Shown here in pieces: positions 22,901 to 37,900 of a stretch of DNA of 64,000 nucleotides; the first letter of the stretch is position 1, and every line of letters starts with the position of its first letter. Source of the DNA: Struthio camelus (Eukaryota; Chordata; Aves; Struthioniformes; Struthionidae); the NCBI RefSeq assembly GCF_040807025.1, contig NC_090981.1, positions 44,383,317 through 44,447,316 on the forward strand. The letters are read 5' to 3'. The position numbers and the translations under genes are program-made. A model generated the notes under the pieces. That model saw nothing but the letters and a program-made list of their open reading frames with translations. It searched no databases and was not told the origin of the DNA.

Positions 22901-25900
22901 CCATTGTAGATAAGGTTAACACCACTAGTGCAGATTTAACACTAGAGCCCATGCAAGCCCAGTATGTGCACATGATACCCCTCCCTCCATGATTAACAAA
23001 CTGCTGAGTGTGGGAATCATGGCAAGAGTACTTTTTTCATTTTTGGAAAAAATAGGGAAGCAGAGAGGAGAACACCCCCAGAATATTCTTTGGGGGGGGG
23101 GGGGGGAAGACACTAAGTTTCTTGATAGGTGGGGAAAAAAGGGGAAAAAACCCTGCAACCCTCTGTCAATCTTAAACTCAGGGCTTCCTGAAGGACAGTC
23201 TAGCAGCACATACATAACACTGCTTCACAGAGAAAAGTCAAGAACTAATTTGGGGAAGGAAAATTGTTGCTCAACTACAGTCTACCTCGTGTGAAGACAC
23301 AGAGAACAGCAGTCCTCTGACCAGCCCAACAAGTTCCATTCCCTTCCTCCCTAGGCACCTTACTTCGCGAACACTTTTTGCCATGGAAAGGGTTGCTTGG
23401 AAAGATGAGAGGGCATCTCAGTTACCTGCGGGTGCAACACATTAAACCATTCCCTCTTTCTAATCCAACCAACCGAGTAGACGCTAAGGACAAGAACATA
23501 TTGTCAACTCGTGACTCAGTGGATAAAGGAATAGGGATAAGCAGGTCTTCACTTCCCCTCATGTTACTCCCTTCTCTTCCCCTTTTTAGACACCCTGAGT
23601 ATTTTTTAACAGAGGGGACGGGTGTCCAAAACATACAGGTCTAGCAAGTTTTTGTAGAAGTAGGCAGCTGAGGACCCAAACTGTGGCCTGCCCTGAGGGA
23701 GCGCTGAGGAGCAACGGAGCTATCAGCCATCAGGAGAACCCACGCAGAAGAAAGAGACTCCACGTCAGCAGAAGAAAGAGACTCCACGTCAGGCTCCATT
23801 AGTTTTGCTACTCACAAAGGAGTTGAAAGCAACTAAGGCAAAAATTTAACAGGCTATAGAAAAGCAGGGAGCTCTGGCAATGCAGCGGGGGTTTTCTCCC
23901 CGCTTTGGCCGTAGCAGTGAAAAAAGAGCCCCAGAAGCCTCCTGAGGAGTGCAGCTGTGGTAAAACGGCAGGAGCCTTGCAGCAGAAGAGATTGCAGAAA
24001 CTGACCCCCTCCAGAACAAATTCTGACATTTCCTATTTATGACAGAAACCCTCTGTCTAAGGGTCCCCAAGACTACATGGCTCTCCTCGCTCAGGGAGGC
24101 TGCAGTGGCGACCCTGACCACATGGTCCCTTCCCTCCGCTGCTAGTGCACAGGCAGCACAGCTGGAATTGGCTCAGGTGGCTTCTCCCTGCAGAGACAAC
24201 GTCTCTGCTGGAAAACTTTCGCCGGCTCACAGACTCTGAAGCTTAAAGGGCTTACAGACACCTGGCAACAAACTTGTCTTGGCATCATCAGGATTTTTGC
24301 TCCTTATCTCTGACAGGCCTGTGAGAAGTCTCCTCCAGAGCTGATATGTAATATCAGCCCAGCTAAGAGAACACCTTCAGAGCACCTGGCCTGCACCAGT
24401 GCAGCTGACTGGTGCCAGTCTCTCTTCCAAGACTTCCAAGAAATGCTTCAGGCACGGGATTCTCAACAGTGGGTTTAAAACACTCCGCAAGTGTGAAGTC
24501 CAATGTTACATTATTAGACTTATGCTGCCTGCTCGGAAGCTAACTAAGCCCCAGGTTCTTTTGTGTCATTGCAACTTTCAGGACAGCCAGCGCTGGTGCC
24601 CTACCGGCCACCGCGCCCCCTGGAGCACAGCGCGCTTCGTCCCTGCACATCACAGCCCCCAGCAGCTGCCCCGACAGAGCTGCCCCTACAAGCCAAACTA
24701 CCACGTGCCTCTGCATTCAGCAACCAAGGTCTTCTGCATCATTACAGCTCCCAGCTGCTTAAAGAATTTGTGAGATAGCACAGAACAGTATTTTACTCCT
24801 CTTGGTCACAAAAACCCCCTTCTTTACTGCGTGTCCACACAAAGGACGTGTATGTGAGTGGAGGGGGAAGCGTCCCGCCGCAACAATAGCCAGAGCGCCC
24901 CAAGCATTCATTTTGCCTCTGGACTGTACTGGCTTTACTCAGACAAATGCGGCAACACTTATGCTGTGCAGACCTTTAGGATCTATCAGCACTCAGAGCA
25001 GTACAGAAAAGCACACCATAACAAAATAAGAAGGTTGTACCATTGAGAAAAGTGTCCTGATCAGGAATGAAGAAGGCTCCTGAGCACATTGCTGCCAGAA
25101 GTATAAGCTTAATAAGCCAGAATCTGGATTAAAAACAAAAATAAATAAAGAAAAAAAATCATCTGGTTATAACAGCAATTAACAACTCCATAAGAAATCT
25201 GTTTAAAGCCTAACTTTTAAGTAAGAGACAAGCAACCTGCGTTGACTGATTGCCATTTAAGTTTGTTCGTACTTGACTGCGTTACAGCTAACAAAAGCAG
25301 TAAAATCACCTCCTTCCCCCCCGCCGTACTATACCCAACTGGAAAACAGTAAACAACAACCTAGAAAGAGGTGTGGAAATTCGGCAACCAAACAAATACT
25401 TACCCATTATGAACGTATGCTCGGCAGCTTTTGCTGTTGTTTATTTTGATAGTGAACAAGAAGAAGAGAAAGAAGAAACAGGCCATTCCAAAACAGACTT
25501 TGTAGACAGCGGAGTACCCCACCAGCTTCTCGCACGTGTCTCCCGCCTGAATGCCCTTGCACAGCTGCTTGTAGAAAGGGATCTGAAAAGCACAGCAAGT
25601 TACAAGCCATTAGAGCAAACACAGGGCTCCTCGTAGCTAAGCCTCCATAAGCCTTTGCACCATCCGTTTTTCACCGGCTTCATTTAGCACTGACACCTTT
25701 CGCTGTTGTTACACCTCAGTCTGGGCTTAACGGTTCAAGGGACATAACACTATGTAAAACACAAGGAGCTTTCCAGAGCCTCAGCTGCCAACTCCTTTCG
25801 CATGCTCTGGGGTACCAGCCCAACCACCTTTCCTCTGGCCCCGCTGCCCCTTACCGCCCACTCCCGCACCCCAGGAACCTGCTCCTTCCTCACGTGCTTC

Positions 25901-28900
25901 ACAACAAGACGCTGTGATCTTGCCCATCCTCCTGTCTCCACAGAGCCGTCCTGGCAGCTTTATCAGCACGGGGGCCGGGGAAAGGGGGCGCAGGGCAGGA
26001 AGCTCTGGCTCACATCGTACGTTTTTGCTGATGGCACAGGAGCACGCCCAGATGGCACAAGAACAGCAATTCCCCCCTCCACCCCCATCACAACTTCAGA
26101 AAGGGCGGTGGGCCACTGCCCTGATTTTTTTTTTTTAAAATTAGCAGAGAGGTAGGAAAATTCCACCTTTCTCTTGACTTGCTAAATATTTGCCTTTGAG
26201 GCCTTGCCCTTGGTGTAAGAGGAAAGCAAACAGCTGCACATTTTGGCCTCAGTTTCATCACACAGACACGACACTCAACACTCAAAAAGCCGGTTTCTGT
26301 GCCCAGGATCCCCTCGCACGCAGCGTCCTTGTGTCGGCCTGGCCTGGCCTCCCCTCCCTGCCAGGGAGCTGTTCAGCTGCTCAGAAATAGAAGCATTTAA
26401 TTAGAAAGCCACCGGTCCTTTCAAACCAATAAGGGCCTCTCTGTATGCTAAAAACCCTCAGCTGAGGCTGGTGAGACTAGTAGAGCAACACATCAAAACC
26501 TTTACAATTCATCATGGTTATCTGCACAGGTAACCGGAGGAGACAGAAGACAATGCATGCCAAGACAAAGCACCCTACAAATAAATAATTCAGGGCGATG
26601 AAACGGGAATCAAGATTTCAGAAAGCATTCAGCCAGGGCAGATTTCACATAAGAAAAATATACAAAGATTGTGGGCAACACCATCCACGAACATTTCCAA
26701 GAAAGACAGAAAAAAAATACCGGCCTTCACTCCTTTCAGCAGACAGGTAATACACCAAAACAGGAAAGGGAAAGCACAAGCAGGACTGCAGAACAAACGG
26801 TGAGACCGAGCTCCCGCTAGGCGGAAAGCCATCCACCATGCAGGAAACAAGGAATAAACACGTGAACTCCTGGCTCCCAGCTGCAAGGCTCAAACAGCAT
26901 GCTTCCTTTAGCGCACACTTCCCATTGACTGCTAATAAGCAAAACCAGCCAGAAACCCAGTAACCTTTTTAGCCCAAAGAGTAAGCATCTTAGCAGCTCG
27001 TGACAACACAGAGCTAAAATGTTTGCTTGCTAAGTGTACAGAAACAGAAAAACTGAACTGTGATTTTGGGCTGGTCCTAGGTGGGCTAGAGCCAGATGGG
27101 GAGAGAAAAAGTAGAAGGTTTCAATGCAGCTGTGTCACATTAGAAAAATGGATTCAAGGTGTGCCGTTCTGAGATACTCTTTCAGAAGTAGCTCAAGGAT
27201 CAGCAGCGCTGCTTAAGAAGCTGCACGATAAGCGAGTTGGTCTAACTTGCATCCCAGAGTTTTTAGAGAGCTCCTGAGAAACCACGTGGACCATCAGCAA
27301 TGCTTTTCCTCAGTCTTGAAAGGCAAGGGAAATGGCAAACCGTGCAAACGTACCAGCATTCAGAAAGAGCAAATGGATTGACTGGAAAAATTAAAAAAAA
27401 AAAAAAAAACCTAGCAACGCCCCAGCAATGCCAGGGAGAGTATCTGGGCAACCAGTTTACTGATTCTTTTCTATTCTTTGCTTATAATTGCCATTAATCA
27501 GCACAGATATAAAAGGCACATCATATTAAACTAACAGTATCTCTGAGAAGATTAGATGTTTGCTCGTAAGCAGATAGATTTCTGTAAGACCTGGAATTGG
27601 TATCAAACAGTATTTTGATTATGAGATTAAAAGAAGAAAGCAAAAAATACCATGGAATTTGATTAATCAACTAGCTAATTAAAAACAGGTCTCCATGCAA
27701 CTGTAAATGGTAAACTGTAACTTGTACAATTGTGTAGGTTTCCGAGATCTTGAAGGGATTTTTTGACCCTATGTAGTTCTTTCCACTGTGTAGTAATTTC
27801 CTTACAGAATAGGCTGACAGAAAATGGATGGATTCACAGGAACAATAGCTGAGTTTGTGCCTACACAAGCAAAGAGCTCAGCCATTATGTAGCATGCACA
27901 ACCCTTACGTACTCGTAAATGATGGCCACGTGGTCCTGTGGGATTCAACAGCCCCATCTGAGACCAGTGATCCTGAAGTAACAAAGCAAGAAGAAAACCA
28001 AACGCTTGGGGACCCTGGCAGATAACAAAGGCGAGCACAACGCTGGGCACAAAAGGGCTGCTGTCAGGAACCAGGCACGCTTTCACCAGGGGGTCAGCGG
28101 CTGCTGCAAGCGATTTACCAAGGCTTGTGTGGGCACTCAATCACTGAAAGTTAAAAAAGACAAAAGTGACTTTTCAAAACCCTACGTTCTGGTTCGGAGA
28201 GGTAATTTGGGACCAGCCATATGGCTGCAGCAGCCTCCCAGCCCGAGATGAAACACTTTGCACAGCTGCTTCAGCTGGGGGTAAAGGAGCACTGGGACAC
28301 TGCAGAAAAGTGGCTGAAAGCGGCCCCACAGCCTCCGTTGCGGCCACGGACGGGAGCCCCGTGGGTCAGGGAGCCACACGCTGCCCCGGGCAGCCCTCGC
28401 TGTGCCCGGCTGTCCCCACACAGCTGCCGTCCGGCCAGCCCCAGGCACGCTGGATGTCTTGCAGCACGGGCTCTGCTACGCTCTCCCTCTGCTGGGTCAT
28501 TCTGCCAGCTCACAAACTCATAGATTAGTTGCTCTGGCAAGCTCAATACAGTGAGCTACTTACCTTTATGTTTTTAAAAGCAACATAATCTAAATTATTT
28601 GGCCTCCAAGAGGGAGACAAAGCAGTCTTACCCAGGAACTGTGTCTGCTCGCAGGACACTAATGTCTCTGCAGCTGTGTTAGCCACGACTTTATCATGGC
28701 AAATCAGTAATTGTCAGAGCTCAAAGCTCTTTGTTGCAATGGCTGGATCCACACGAGCAGGTACAGACCGCTCCGAACTTGCTTTGCCCTCACTGTGAGC
28801 TGCTTGCACTGGCACCCCAAACAACAGCACGCGGCTCCGAGCCAACACGGCCGTGCAGCTCCCAGGTGCCAGCCACCACCGAGCTCAGGTCTGCCGGCAC

Positions 28901-31900
28901 CCACCCCTGCAAGCGCAGGACTGCGAGAGACAGCATCGCCCAGAACAGGAGGGGAGAAACGTGCAGGACTGAAGGGTCAGAGGAACCCAAAGTGGACTGC
29001 TTTAATCTGGATGTCCTCGTTAAACGGAGGGAGAATGTGGCAAATGACATTTGCAATAGAATAGGAGGGAGAAAGCATAAAAGAAAAGTGTATGTGGGGG
29101 CAGGGACAAAGAGGAAGAAGAGGTAAAACTACCTGTCTTGAATAGCTAAGAAAGGGAACAGAAAGACACAAGCCCATCTGATCAAAACACATGCCAACTT
29201 GCATATGTAGCTGAATTCTTACCAGAAATAGGCAATGCGCAGCTTCATTAAAGTATTAAAGTGTGTAGTATTCAAGTGTGTGTGCGTGTGTGTGTGTGCG
29301 CGTGTGTGTGAAAACATGCTCTGCCTGAACACATAACCCTCTAAAACTGAAATGTTTTGACACAGCTGGACTGGTTTCACTGGGGTTTATTTTCCTGAAA
29401 ATCTCTTTCTGATTTTCTTTCATTATTTAATTGGGACATCGATACTTTCAGAATAAAACCACTAGTTTTGAAACACCTTTTATTAAAAATAAATAAATAA
29501 AACACTACTTAAACAGACCGAAACAATTCTCTCTCTCTCTCTTTCCCCCAATTATCCTTTCAAAGCCTGTGAAAGGCATGGTTTCTGTTCAACAAAATGT
29601 TTGAGGGTAAAGCAATACCTGTTCTTCCACCAACTAGCATAACTGGAAAAAGTACATACGGGCCCAGGCATAGAAGTCCTTCTTCAGGTTGGGTCCTGCT
29701 TTGTTTCCTTGTCTTGACTGATGTGGTACCCCATCTTTCTCCTTGAGACACAACTTTGCTCCTCTGGAATCTATTCCGCACACTAATACTTAGACCATTT
29801 TCCTGGCCAAAATCATCCTTTCCCTTACTATCCCTCCACTGCCTCTTGCTTCTCCCCCAGGCAAACATAAACGTATTGACCTCTTTGAATATTTTTCTTA
29901 ATTCAGCCCTCCAAGACTCTCTCATGGTGTCCCGTACACACAGGAGCAGCTCAGGGGAGAGAGAAGAGGAGTGAAAAGAACGTAGAAAAACCTCTCCAAT
30001 AAGACAGTGTCCTTCCTTTCTTCAGTTCTTAAGGCTCACCACACAGTATTAGGCCCTCAAAATGCTGCCAGCTAGATTAGGAATCAAGGTTTCCCTGCCA
30101 TAACCAAATACTTCATCGGTACTGTGCCCTCCCGTTGACGCAAAGTTTCATCCACCTGGCAATGTGGTGAGGGCGTGGAATTGAGCTCACCCATTTTTCC
30201 ATCCATGTTACGGTGCTTAGAGCGGGGCCCTGACTCTGGACTGGCACCTGCAAAGGAACTGAAGAACTGTCCCAAACTTGCTTTTAACAGACAGAGTGCA
30301 TGACCATGGGGGTGGCTGAACACAGTAAAACCTTTCTAAAAAAAATCACTCTTTAAGCTGTCCAAAAAGAGATATATATTTGCTGTGGATTACTCCCAAA
30401 ATAATTTCAAAAACCCAAAGGCTACAGTGCTACAATAAATATTTTTAGAACTACTTCAGACTTGGGAATTTATAGCCAATCAACAAAATATCAAAAAAAA
30501 AAAACCCAAATAAACCACATTTGCAAGGTTTAACTTCCTTTCACATAACATTAGGATGATTATTGGATCTCTGCGCTGGTAAAGTGGACACACAGCTCTA
30601 CACCAAGATTCTGGCTCAGTAAAGGACTGCACTAAAATATTTTAAGCATTTTAAAAAATTCTAACCACAATTAATTAAAACTCTGTCCCTTCTCAACAAA
30701 GGGAGGGTGAGACCCTAGAAGCATCAAGCAAAGCGTTTGCTTACAGTCGGGATTCAGGAGCTAGCAGTACTCCACGATCTGGTCCAAAGTGATGGAATCA
30801 GTAAGCGCCCAACATTTTCAAAACACAGTTTATCATTAACCAGTCTCAGCTTCTCAATCTGGAGAGCTACTTTGGAGGTGCACTCTACTACAACTGGGCT
30901 GAATTAGCTTCAGGAGCCTTTGAACTTTAAACAGCCCAGAACATAATTATTAAATTAGAGAGCAGATAAAAAAAGCTTACTTTCAGATGCTCCATTTCCC
31001 ATTCAAAGCCATCAAATACTCTCAATTAAGAGGGGAATTATCTTTCCACTTCACACTAACAGCTACTCTTTGTGCCATTTCTTCCTACGGCTGAGCTTTC
31101 AGCAATAAGAACTGGAAAATAAATTGGGCAACACTGAAAAGCACGTTGTCGAAGGCTGCTTAATGACTTTGAATCACTTTTCTGTTTGGATAAAAAGTAT
31201 TCTTTTTTGTTAGGGAGACAAACTGCATTAAAATCATACTACTGGTGGAAAACGACTGTACGAAATCTGGATATGAGCATGTTATTTGTCTTCCACACAC
31301 TTCAGTTCCTTGGATTATTCACTTTATTGCCAACCTAAGCATCTAGTAAGTCACAGTAACTCCTGGCAAGCAATTTCAGCATGCACATGTTAAGCAGTTT
31401 TAAAGTCACAGGTCATGGACAAACATCATGCCAACAACATTTTGTCATGGACAAAATACACGTCTGTATTGGGCATTCTTACAGAGCTACCATCAACTTC
31501 TCTTAACCAGCAGCCAACAGGGAAGGTCACAGTGGAGCACAGAAACCCTCAAGCTAGCCCCGACATAAGCCAGTCAGCTCATCTGTGTTGCATTCACAGG
31601 GTGAATTCAATCGGACCTGGAGGGAAGAGTTTCACAGATAACAAAGACAAGCACTCAGGGTAAGCAGAGACTAAACAGGACCAGCAACTGGTTAAACCAG
31701 GAAGCAGCCTCAACCGTGATCCCGCTGGCACTCCCTCAGCAGGGTACAACGCCAAACAACTAGACGCCTGCAGCGACTGAGGCCTTCTGAACCTCTAGGG
31801 CAAGCTGGGTCACATCCGCGCAGCAGGCCTCATGCCAAGTTTGATGCGGAAACTAAGTTTCAGTCCTATACTACTTAACTTTTAAAAATTAAATCCAATC

Positions 31901-34900
31901 ATTTTTCCCTCTCCTTAAAAATAGATATTTTTTCTTGTAGTTTGCAGAGGGTGAGAGAGCATTTGTACTACTGAGACCGACTTGGGTGGCTTAAAAAACC
32001 AAACCAAAAGACGTGGAACAACAGCTCCAGTGTGTGGCCTCAAATAGGCTGGTGAACATTCAGCTCAGAAAAGTTATACTAAGACTCTGAAAGAAACCAA
32101 GAAACCTGATTTTAAAGCCTAGTTTTAGTCACAGCCCCCTTCATTCTTTTGAAACTTTTTAATTAAAAAGACAATTAGATCTGAACTGTATCTGCTGTGG
32201 TTAGAGGTCATGGGAACATGATGATTCACATGTACTTAAGAAACCCTTTGTAAAGGATTCAGCATTGTGCACTTTGGTAGTCTGTCACATAACACCAAGA
32301 ACACAGAATTAAAACAAATTCAGCACTTGAAGAGTTATCTTTTTACCTTGATTTTTCTGCTACTAAACTAGTTACCAGAGACAAATGCAACGTTAGAGTG
32401 AACTTGTGAGGGATCTCACGCCAGGGGCATGATGCCTTCACTAGCTAGCATTAGGCTGCCCTTTTTGCTTTCCTCTGCTATTACTTTCTGTGTTCTGTCT
32501 GACAGAGACTAAAGGACAAAACATCTTTAAAACCCATGCTGAGGCTCCTGATGAGTTTCTCACTTGAAAAGGTTTACCAGAAAATAATTTGCTCTACTGT
32601 AACGTATCCCGTAATAGACTCTAGTGAAACTACCTGCATAGCAAACGTGGGCTGGGTTTATCGCAATGGGTTTCTACACAACACAAGAGGCGACCACTAA
32701 TCCTACGATCCTTTACTCTTCCCGTTGTGAAATACACTTGAATGGTGAGCAACGGACAGAAGAGGCAGAACACAGCAACTTGTCCCTTCTGGGTTTCAAA
32801 GTGGTGGGGTGGAGGGAATCCCTGCCCCTCAGTCACGCAGAAGAGTCCCCAGAGGAAACACTGAAGGGAGCACCCGTGTACGGGAGGAGACCTAGAAGGA
32901 GCCGCATTTCTCTTCGGGAGCAATAGCGGAGTTGTCTCTCTTACTTACATGCACTTTCATTTCGTTAGCTACTGTTGTTGACATCATGACGCAACAGATG
33001 ATAGTCACCAGGATGAAGTAAAGCGCATACATGAAGCGGGTACTTGTTGACTGCTTTATCTTGGGGCAGCATTTGCAGCACAAGGCACAAGCAGCAGTAC
33101 CACAGCAGCAGGCCAACTGGAAAGCAAGACGACAAAAACGTAAGTCACTCCATCATCACTGCTAGCTTTCTATTGCCTAAGTCAGACAGGGAAGCTGAGA
33201 GATTTCCTATGAAACTCCAGAATTTCTTAAGTCATCTACTCCCGTCTGACCAGTATCGAAGTGCAAACAGATTGCCCTGTTTATTAAGTCACCAGATTTA
33301 AACATATCAATTTCTAGTTTTCCCACACACTAAGGATGAAGGTGAGTATGAACTGCTCCCGATTTCTTAATCCTGTTTTCTGATATCTCTATGCAGTTTA
33401 TGGTCCTGGCATGTTTTGCCCAATAGAACAGCTATTGCAGTGATCAGGCTCTCTTTCCTGTAATATACTCTCCTGCCTCCACAGTGAATAAACAAATCTG
33501 TGTAAGAAGGACACAGATTGCAGATGTTTGCTTTTAACAGGGACAAAATTACTTTGTTTCTGATACAAGCTGGAGATGGGTTTTGCTTCACAACAAGCTG
33601 CATAGATGCATTTTCAATTCATCAAAGTCCCACTGTACTTTTTAAGGTGCCCTTTTTGGTACGCATGTACAGGAACACACCTTTTTTTGGCCACAGAACT
33701 TTCTGTGCTACTAAAGATGGAGCATATTAAAGGTGGGAGGGGAAGCTGTTTAAGCCACACTTTTGGGATAGCTGTGCTCAAGGCTGTATAACAAACAACA
33801 ACAACAAAAATACTGACAGTCCTAAATCTCTTGGGCAGTGGAGGAAGAACATGGAAATACGTTTTCTTTCTAGCTTAGTGCAAACAAAGCAAGAGAGAGG
33901 TGAGCTCAAAGATCACGTGTATGTGTGCATATACATCTATATATACACACACATATATAAAATATACAAGCAGCTTGTGTATACACACACACACATGCAT
34001 GCCCCTCATATAAAGCAACAGTGTCCCCGGCCAGGCCCTTCCTTGCAAAGCCAGCCGCATGAAGCTGCCTCAGCTGAGCAAGCAGAGGGGACCACTGGAG
34101 ACACCTGAGCATGCATGCTGGTGGGAGACCCCCTCTCTTCCAGCCCTTCCCGGGGCCCTCGAGCCGCTCACCTCCAGGGGCTCCCCTCCGCAGGGGCCCC
34201 TGCGGCACCAAGAGCCGCTGAGGCCGCTTCGCCCCCAGTTTCCTCAGCCCTGCGAGGTGAGGCAGGGGCAGAGCCGCAGCTCTGCCCGGACGTTCGGGGC
34301 ACCCTGCTGCAACCGAGCAAGCAGCTGTACGCGATGGCTGGCATTTCTTAGCCCTTGCCCAGGGTTTCAAGGCGCACTTGTTTTTTCACCGTGGGATATG
34401 TTCTGATCAGCAAAAGCCACGCATAAGTTGCCCTGACAAACTTCACTTGCTCGTATGCCGCTTGAGACACTAAACCATCACACATTGTTTTCACCCTAAC
34501 ACACTTCCTCCCTCAATATTGAAGACTGTCCAGCCGAGAGAAAAAGGCAACGGTTTGACGAGTCTGTCTGCGGACGCACCTATCTGATGCAACTCCACAG
34601 ACTCTCACGTCTGCACTGGTTGATCAAAGAGCCCTAAACCATTTTGAAGAATTGTCTTGAAAAGACTCGCAGCTTATTATTTCCTTGCAGTTGTTATCAG
34701 TCGCAACAGCCCAGCTCAGGCTTCCTGCTTTCAGCCCCACACAACGGGGGCATCGAATGAGGCGAGGTCTCGTTTACGGACCGGCTGCTCGGCTTTTACA
34801 ACAAATAAAATGGGGCCAGTTCAGCTCAGCTCCCGCCCTACAGTGCTCTCAGCTCCTCACCGAATCTCACGCGACAGGAGAGAGCGGCCTCAAAGCAAGC

Positions 34901-37900
34901 AGCTCCTGAAACTACTGCTGCTGCAAACAAAACAACAGCAAAACCCCAAACACACGAAGTTCAAGTTGCGGGGAACAGACGGAGAGGGCTCGCGTCGGCA
35001 CCAAAGTTAGAATAAAAAGCACTATGTGCATAAACACATCATGCAAGCGTACTTCTGAAACGGAGGGCAATGGTGGCTGAATGGCAACTTTAATTGTGAT
35101 ATCTACTGAAATTAAGTTAACATTTACAGCAACACCTACAAGACAAATAATGTAGCTAGGGCAAGTTACTGATGCAGAAAACAAATGGAATAGTATTTCA
35201 AACAAAAAAAATGTATCAGAAAAGTAAAAGCCATCCACTTTTCCAGAATTATGGGGGGGGGGGGAATAAAGACCGGCACTAGAGCTCTTTTCAATCTGTA
35301 TCAACTTAAAGGTTCAAACTATTCAGGGTGAACTTCAGCTGCTGGCTTTATTCACAGCAAAAAGGTTAAAAACTGTACTAAAGAACTAAAAAGGTATGCA
35401 GCTTTGGCATTTGCAAGAGTGAGAGGGGAACAACATTTTCCTAAGCCAGGTGCTACACTGCTACAGTGAAACCTCATTCATGTCCAGCAACGTGTCTGCT
35501 ATTCCAGTCCTGGGTCTCTGCAGCTGCTATTTAAAGCTACAAATACTTCAACAGAACATAACTCTTTTATACTTTGTACCACATTATTTAGTGAGACTTT
35601 AATGGTAACTTCTAATAGCTGCCATGCAATCTGTAAGTTGGCAATATTTGTGAAAAATACCAGTGCAGCCACCTTATTTCAGATGCGCTCCTTTAAGCAT
35701 TCGGAATAGCCATGGAAACTCTAGAAAGCTGGTTAGGTTAGTCGTCCCCAGCCCCAAGCCCCCCCCCTCTCTCTTCCTTCTTAGTTTTTATTTTTATTTT
35801 TGTTAACTCTGGCTATGAGCAGCTACATTCTGGAGCGGATCGCAATGGAAGAGCTGTTATCCAAACGTAAAGGAAAACAGTCTCTGTGTCAAGAAGCAAC
35901 GTGCTGGCAGCACATTGCTGGCCCGAGAGGTTTCAAAGACGCTACCTTTGGATGACAGAGCTCAAGTCCACCTCCTCAGCAAGTTCTCTGCTAGAAAGGT
36001 TACCCTAAAGGGGCAGCTACACTGCGGAGCCTCTCTAATGCCACATGCCTTACCGTGACCGTGGCCCAACTCACCTCACCTCTTCCTTCCCACCACTGTA
36101 AGATCAGCTGCCCTGCCCAGGGCCTCGGGACCTTCAGGTGCAGGAGTGCAAGCCACAGAGAAATCTCTTAAAATGTTAAAAAAACCAGGCTCTGAAGAGC
36201 AAGTCATGTCACAAACCTTTTGTATGTTATTTAGCTGACCACTAAACAAGTCTGCAGGGGAAACGTAGTTACAGATCTGTTTTAACTTTGCTGGGACACC
36301 AGTTTTTGCCAGACCTAGTCAAAAGCTGAAAACTCACCTCCCAGCACAAATCCTGGGGGAAAAAAACAAACAAACTCCTCGCACCCTGTTTTAGAGCAAT
36401 AAGAGCTCCTCCAGAGGATGAGTCCTGAAGAACAAACGTGCTTCACAGTTTTCAGAACAAAAAACAGAAAACCCAAGACTCAAAACTTCTACAAAGGGGC
36501 AGGTCTTGATAATCCTGGTCCACACCTACAGAGCCGGGAGCTGAGCTCTCCATCCCGAGACGCGATCCCTGGAAGCGCTAGGTTCCCAAGAGCCCAGCAC
36601 CACCGCAGCAGAAAGTCCAGCGGCTCTGGAAGAAGTCTGTCACATCTGCAAGAGATTCTGGCTTAAACTCTTTCTGCTCTAAAGATTCCCACAAGTTAGC
36701 AGTAAACATGAGTACGTATTGTCATCCCAGTTCCCTGTGTCTTGCATCTTCTCTTTGTTTTTGGACAAACATCAGTGTCTGACAATAATTACAAGGACTA
36801 CATAAATATTTGCGCTTTCCACAAATATTTATAACCGGCCTCCCCCGTTGTGCTCATCTACTGAGCAGTCAGGCCTCCACAACACAGCCTGGCTACTGCT
36901 TTGCTCACCCCTAACTCTTTAGGAGCTCAAATAGCACATCTGAAATTCTGAAATCTGAGTATCCAGTATACTTGCAGAGAGTTCAGTGATTTGAACTGGT
37001 TGGATAACGGTTTATCTGACACACTGGCTTCACGGTACCAGCTGTGGAAAGCAGCGGTGGAAACTTTTTTGTGAAAAAGTACTTATCCAACATACAGTTT
37101 CTTATACATTTCTTCTGGTGGCAGGACTGGCTTAAGAGTCACTGGCTCTCCTCAGCTTTTCTCCTCTGCCAGCCACTTGCTCCTACCCTTGCGCCAGCAT
37201 CTCACTAGCACTTATAAGAGCTATTTCTGCTGCTGGGGGTAACCAAATAAAGAAATCAGCTGGATTAAAAAAAGAAAAAGAAAAGAGAAGAAAAAGAAAA
37301 AGCAAGAAGACACAAACAGTCCTTCTCAGTTGCCTGATGATATTTGCTATGCAATGACAGAAATAGTTCTACCATTTCAATCGAGGGGGACAGTACGCAG
37401 ATGAGAGGGGACAGCAGAGGTCAAAGCTTCACGTCAATCCCACGCGCTTTGACCCAACCACTTCACCTCCTCTAGGCAGACACATTTCGGTGATATTTTT
37501 CTACTATTTCATTTGAGAAGAGTGTGGAAGGTCCCTGTCAGACCAGAGGAAGGGTCATTTCACATCCACACAGTGAACACCAGAAACAATGCGGTACAGA
37601 CTACGCAACAGCCCTAGTCAGGGCTGACCCTTTTTCCAAGTATAGGCAGCCCTGGATATATTTGTACACTCCTGTCCTATTTCAGCTTGGGAAACATCTA
37701 CGGTTAAAAAAAAGTTAGGCGGGTTAAAAAAAAGAGGGTAAAAGCAGGTTTACCATCTTGCGTGTGAGCTACCCCTTCCCTACAATGAATAGTCCACCAC
37801 CATATACTTAACATCTGCCATGTGTAAGTTTTTGCAAGTCTACGATCCAAGCTGATAAATTGGCGGAACTAGGTATGACATTAATGTTAAGCATGCATGT

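Larger units (their letters stand above)
21737..25040 (-). other. SERINC5: SERINC5 intron 4
   Basis: A 3.3-kb intron. It holds a run of 15 G at 23092-23106 and a perfect 24-bp tandem duplication at 23744-23791, listed separately. No exon or RNA gene is recognised. Confidence 0.7.

Noticed and set aside
23744-23791. CRISPR-like repeats
   Set aside because: Only two adjacent copies without spacers, in a vertebrate intron.
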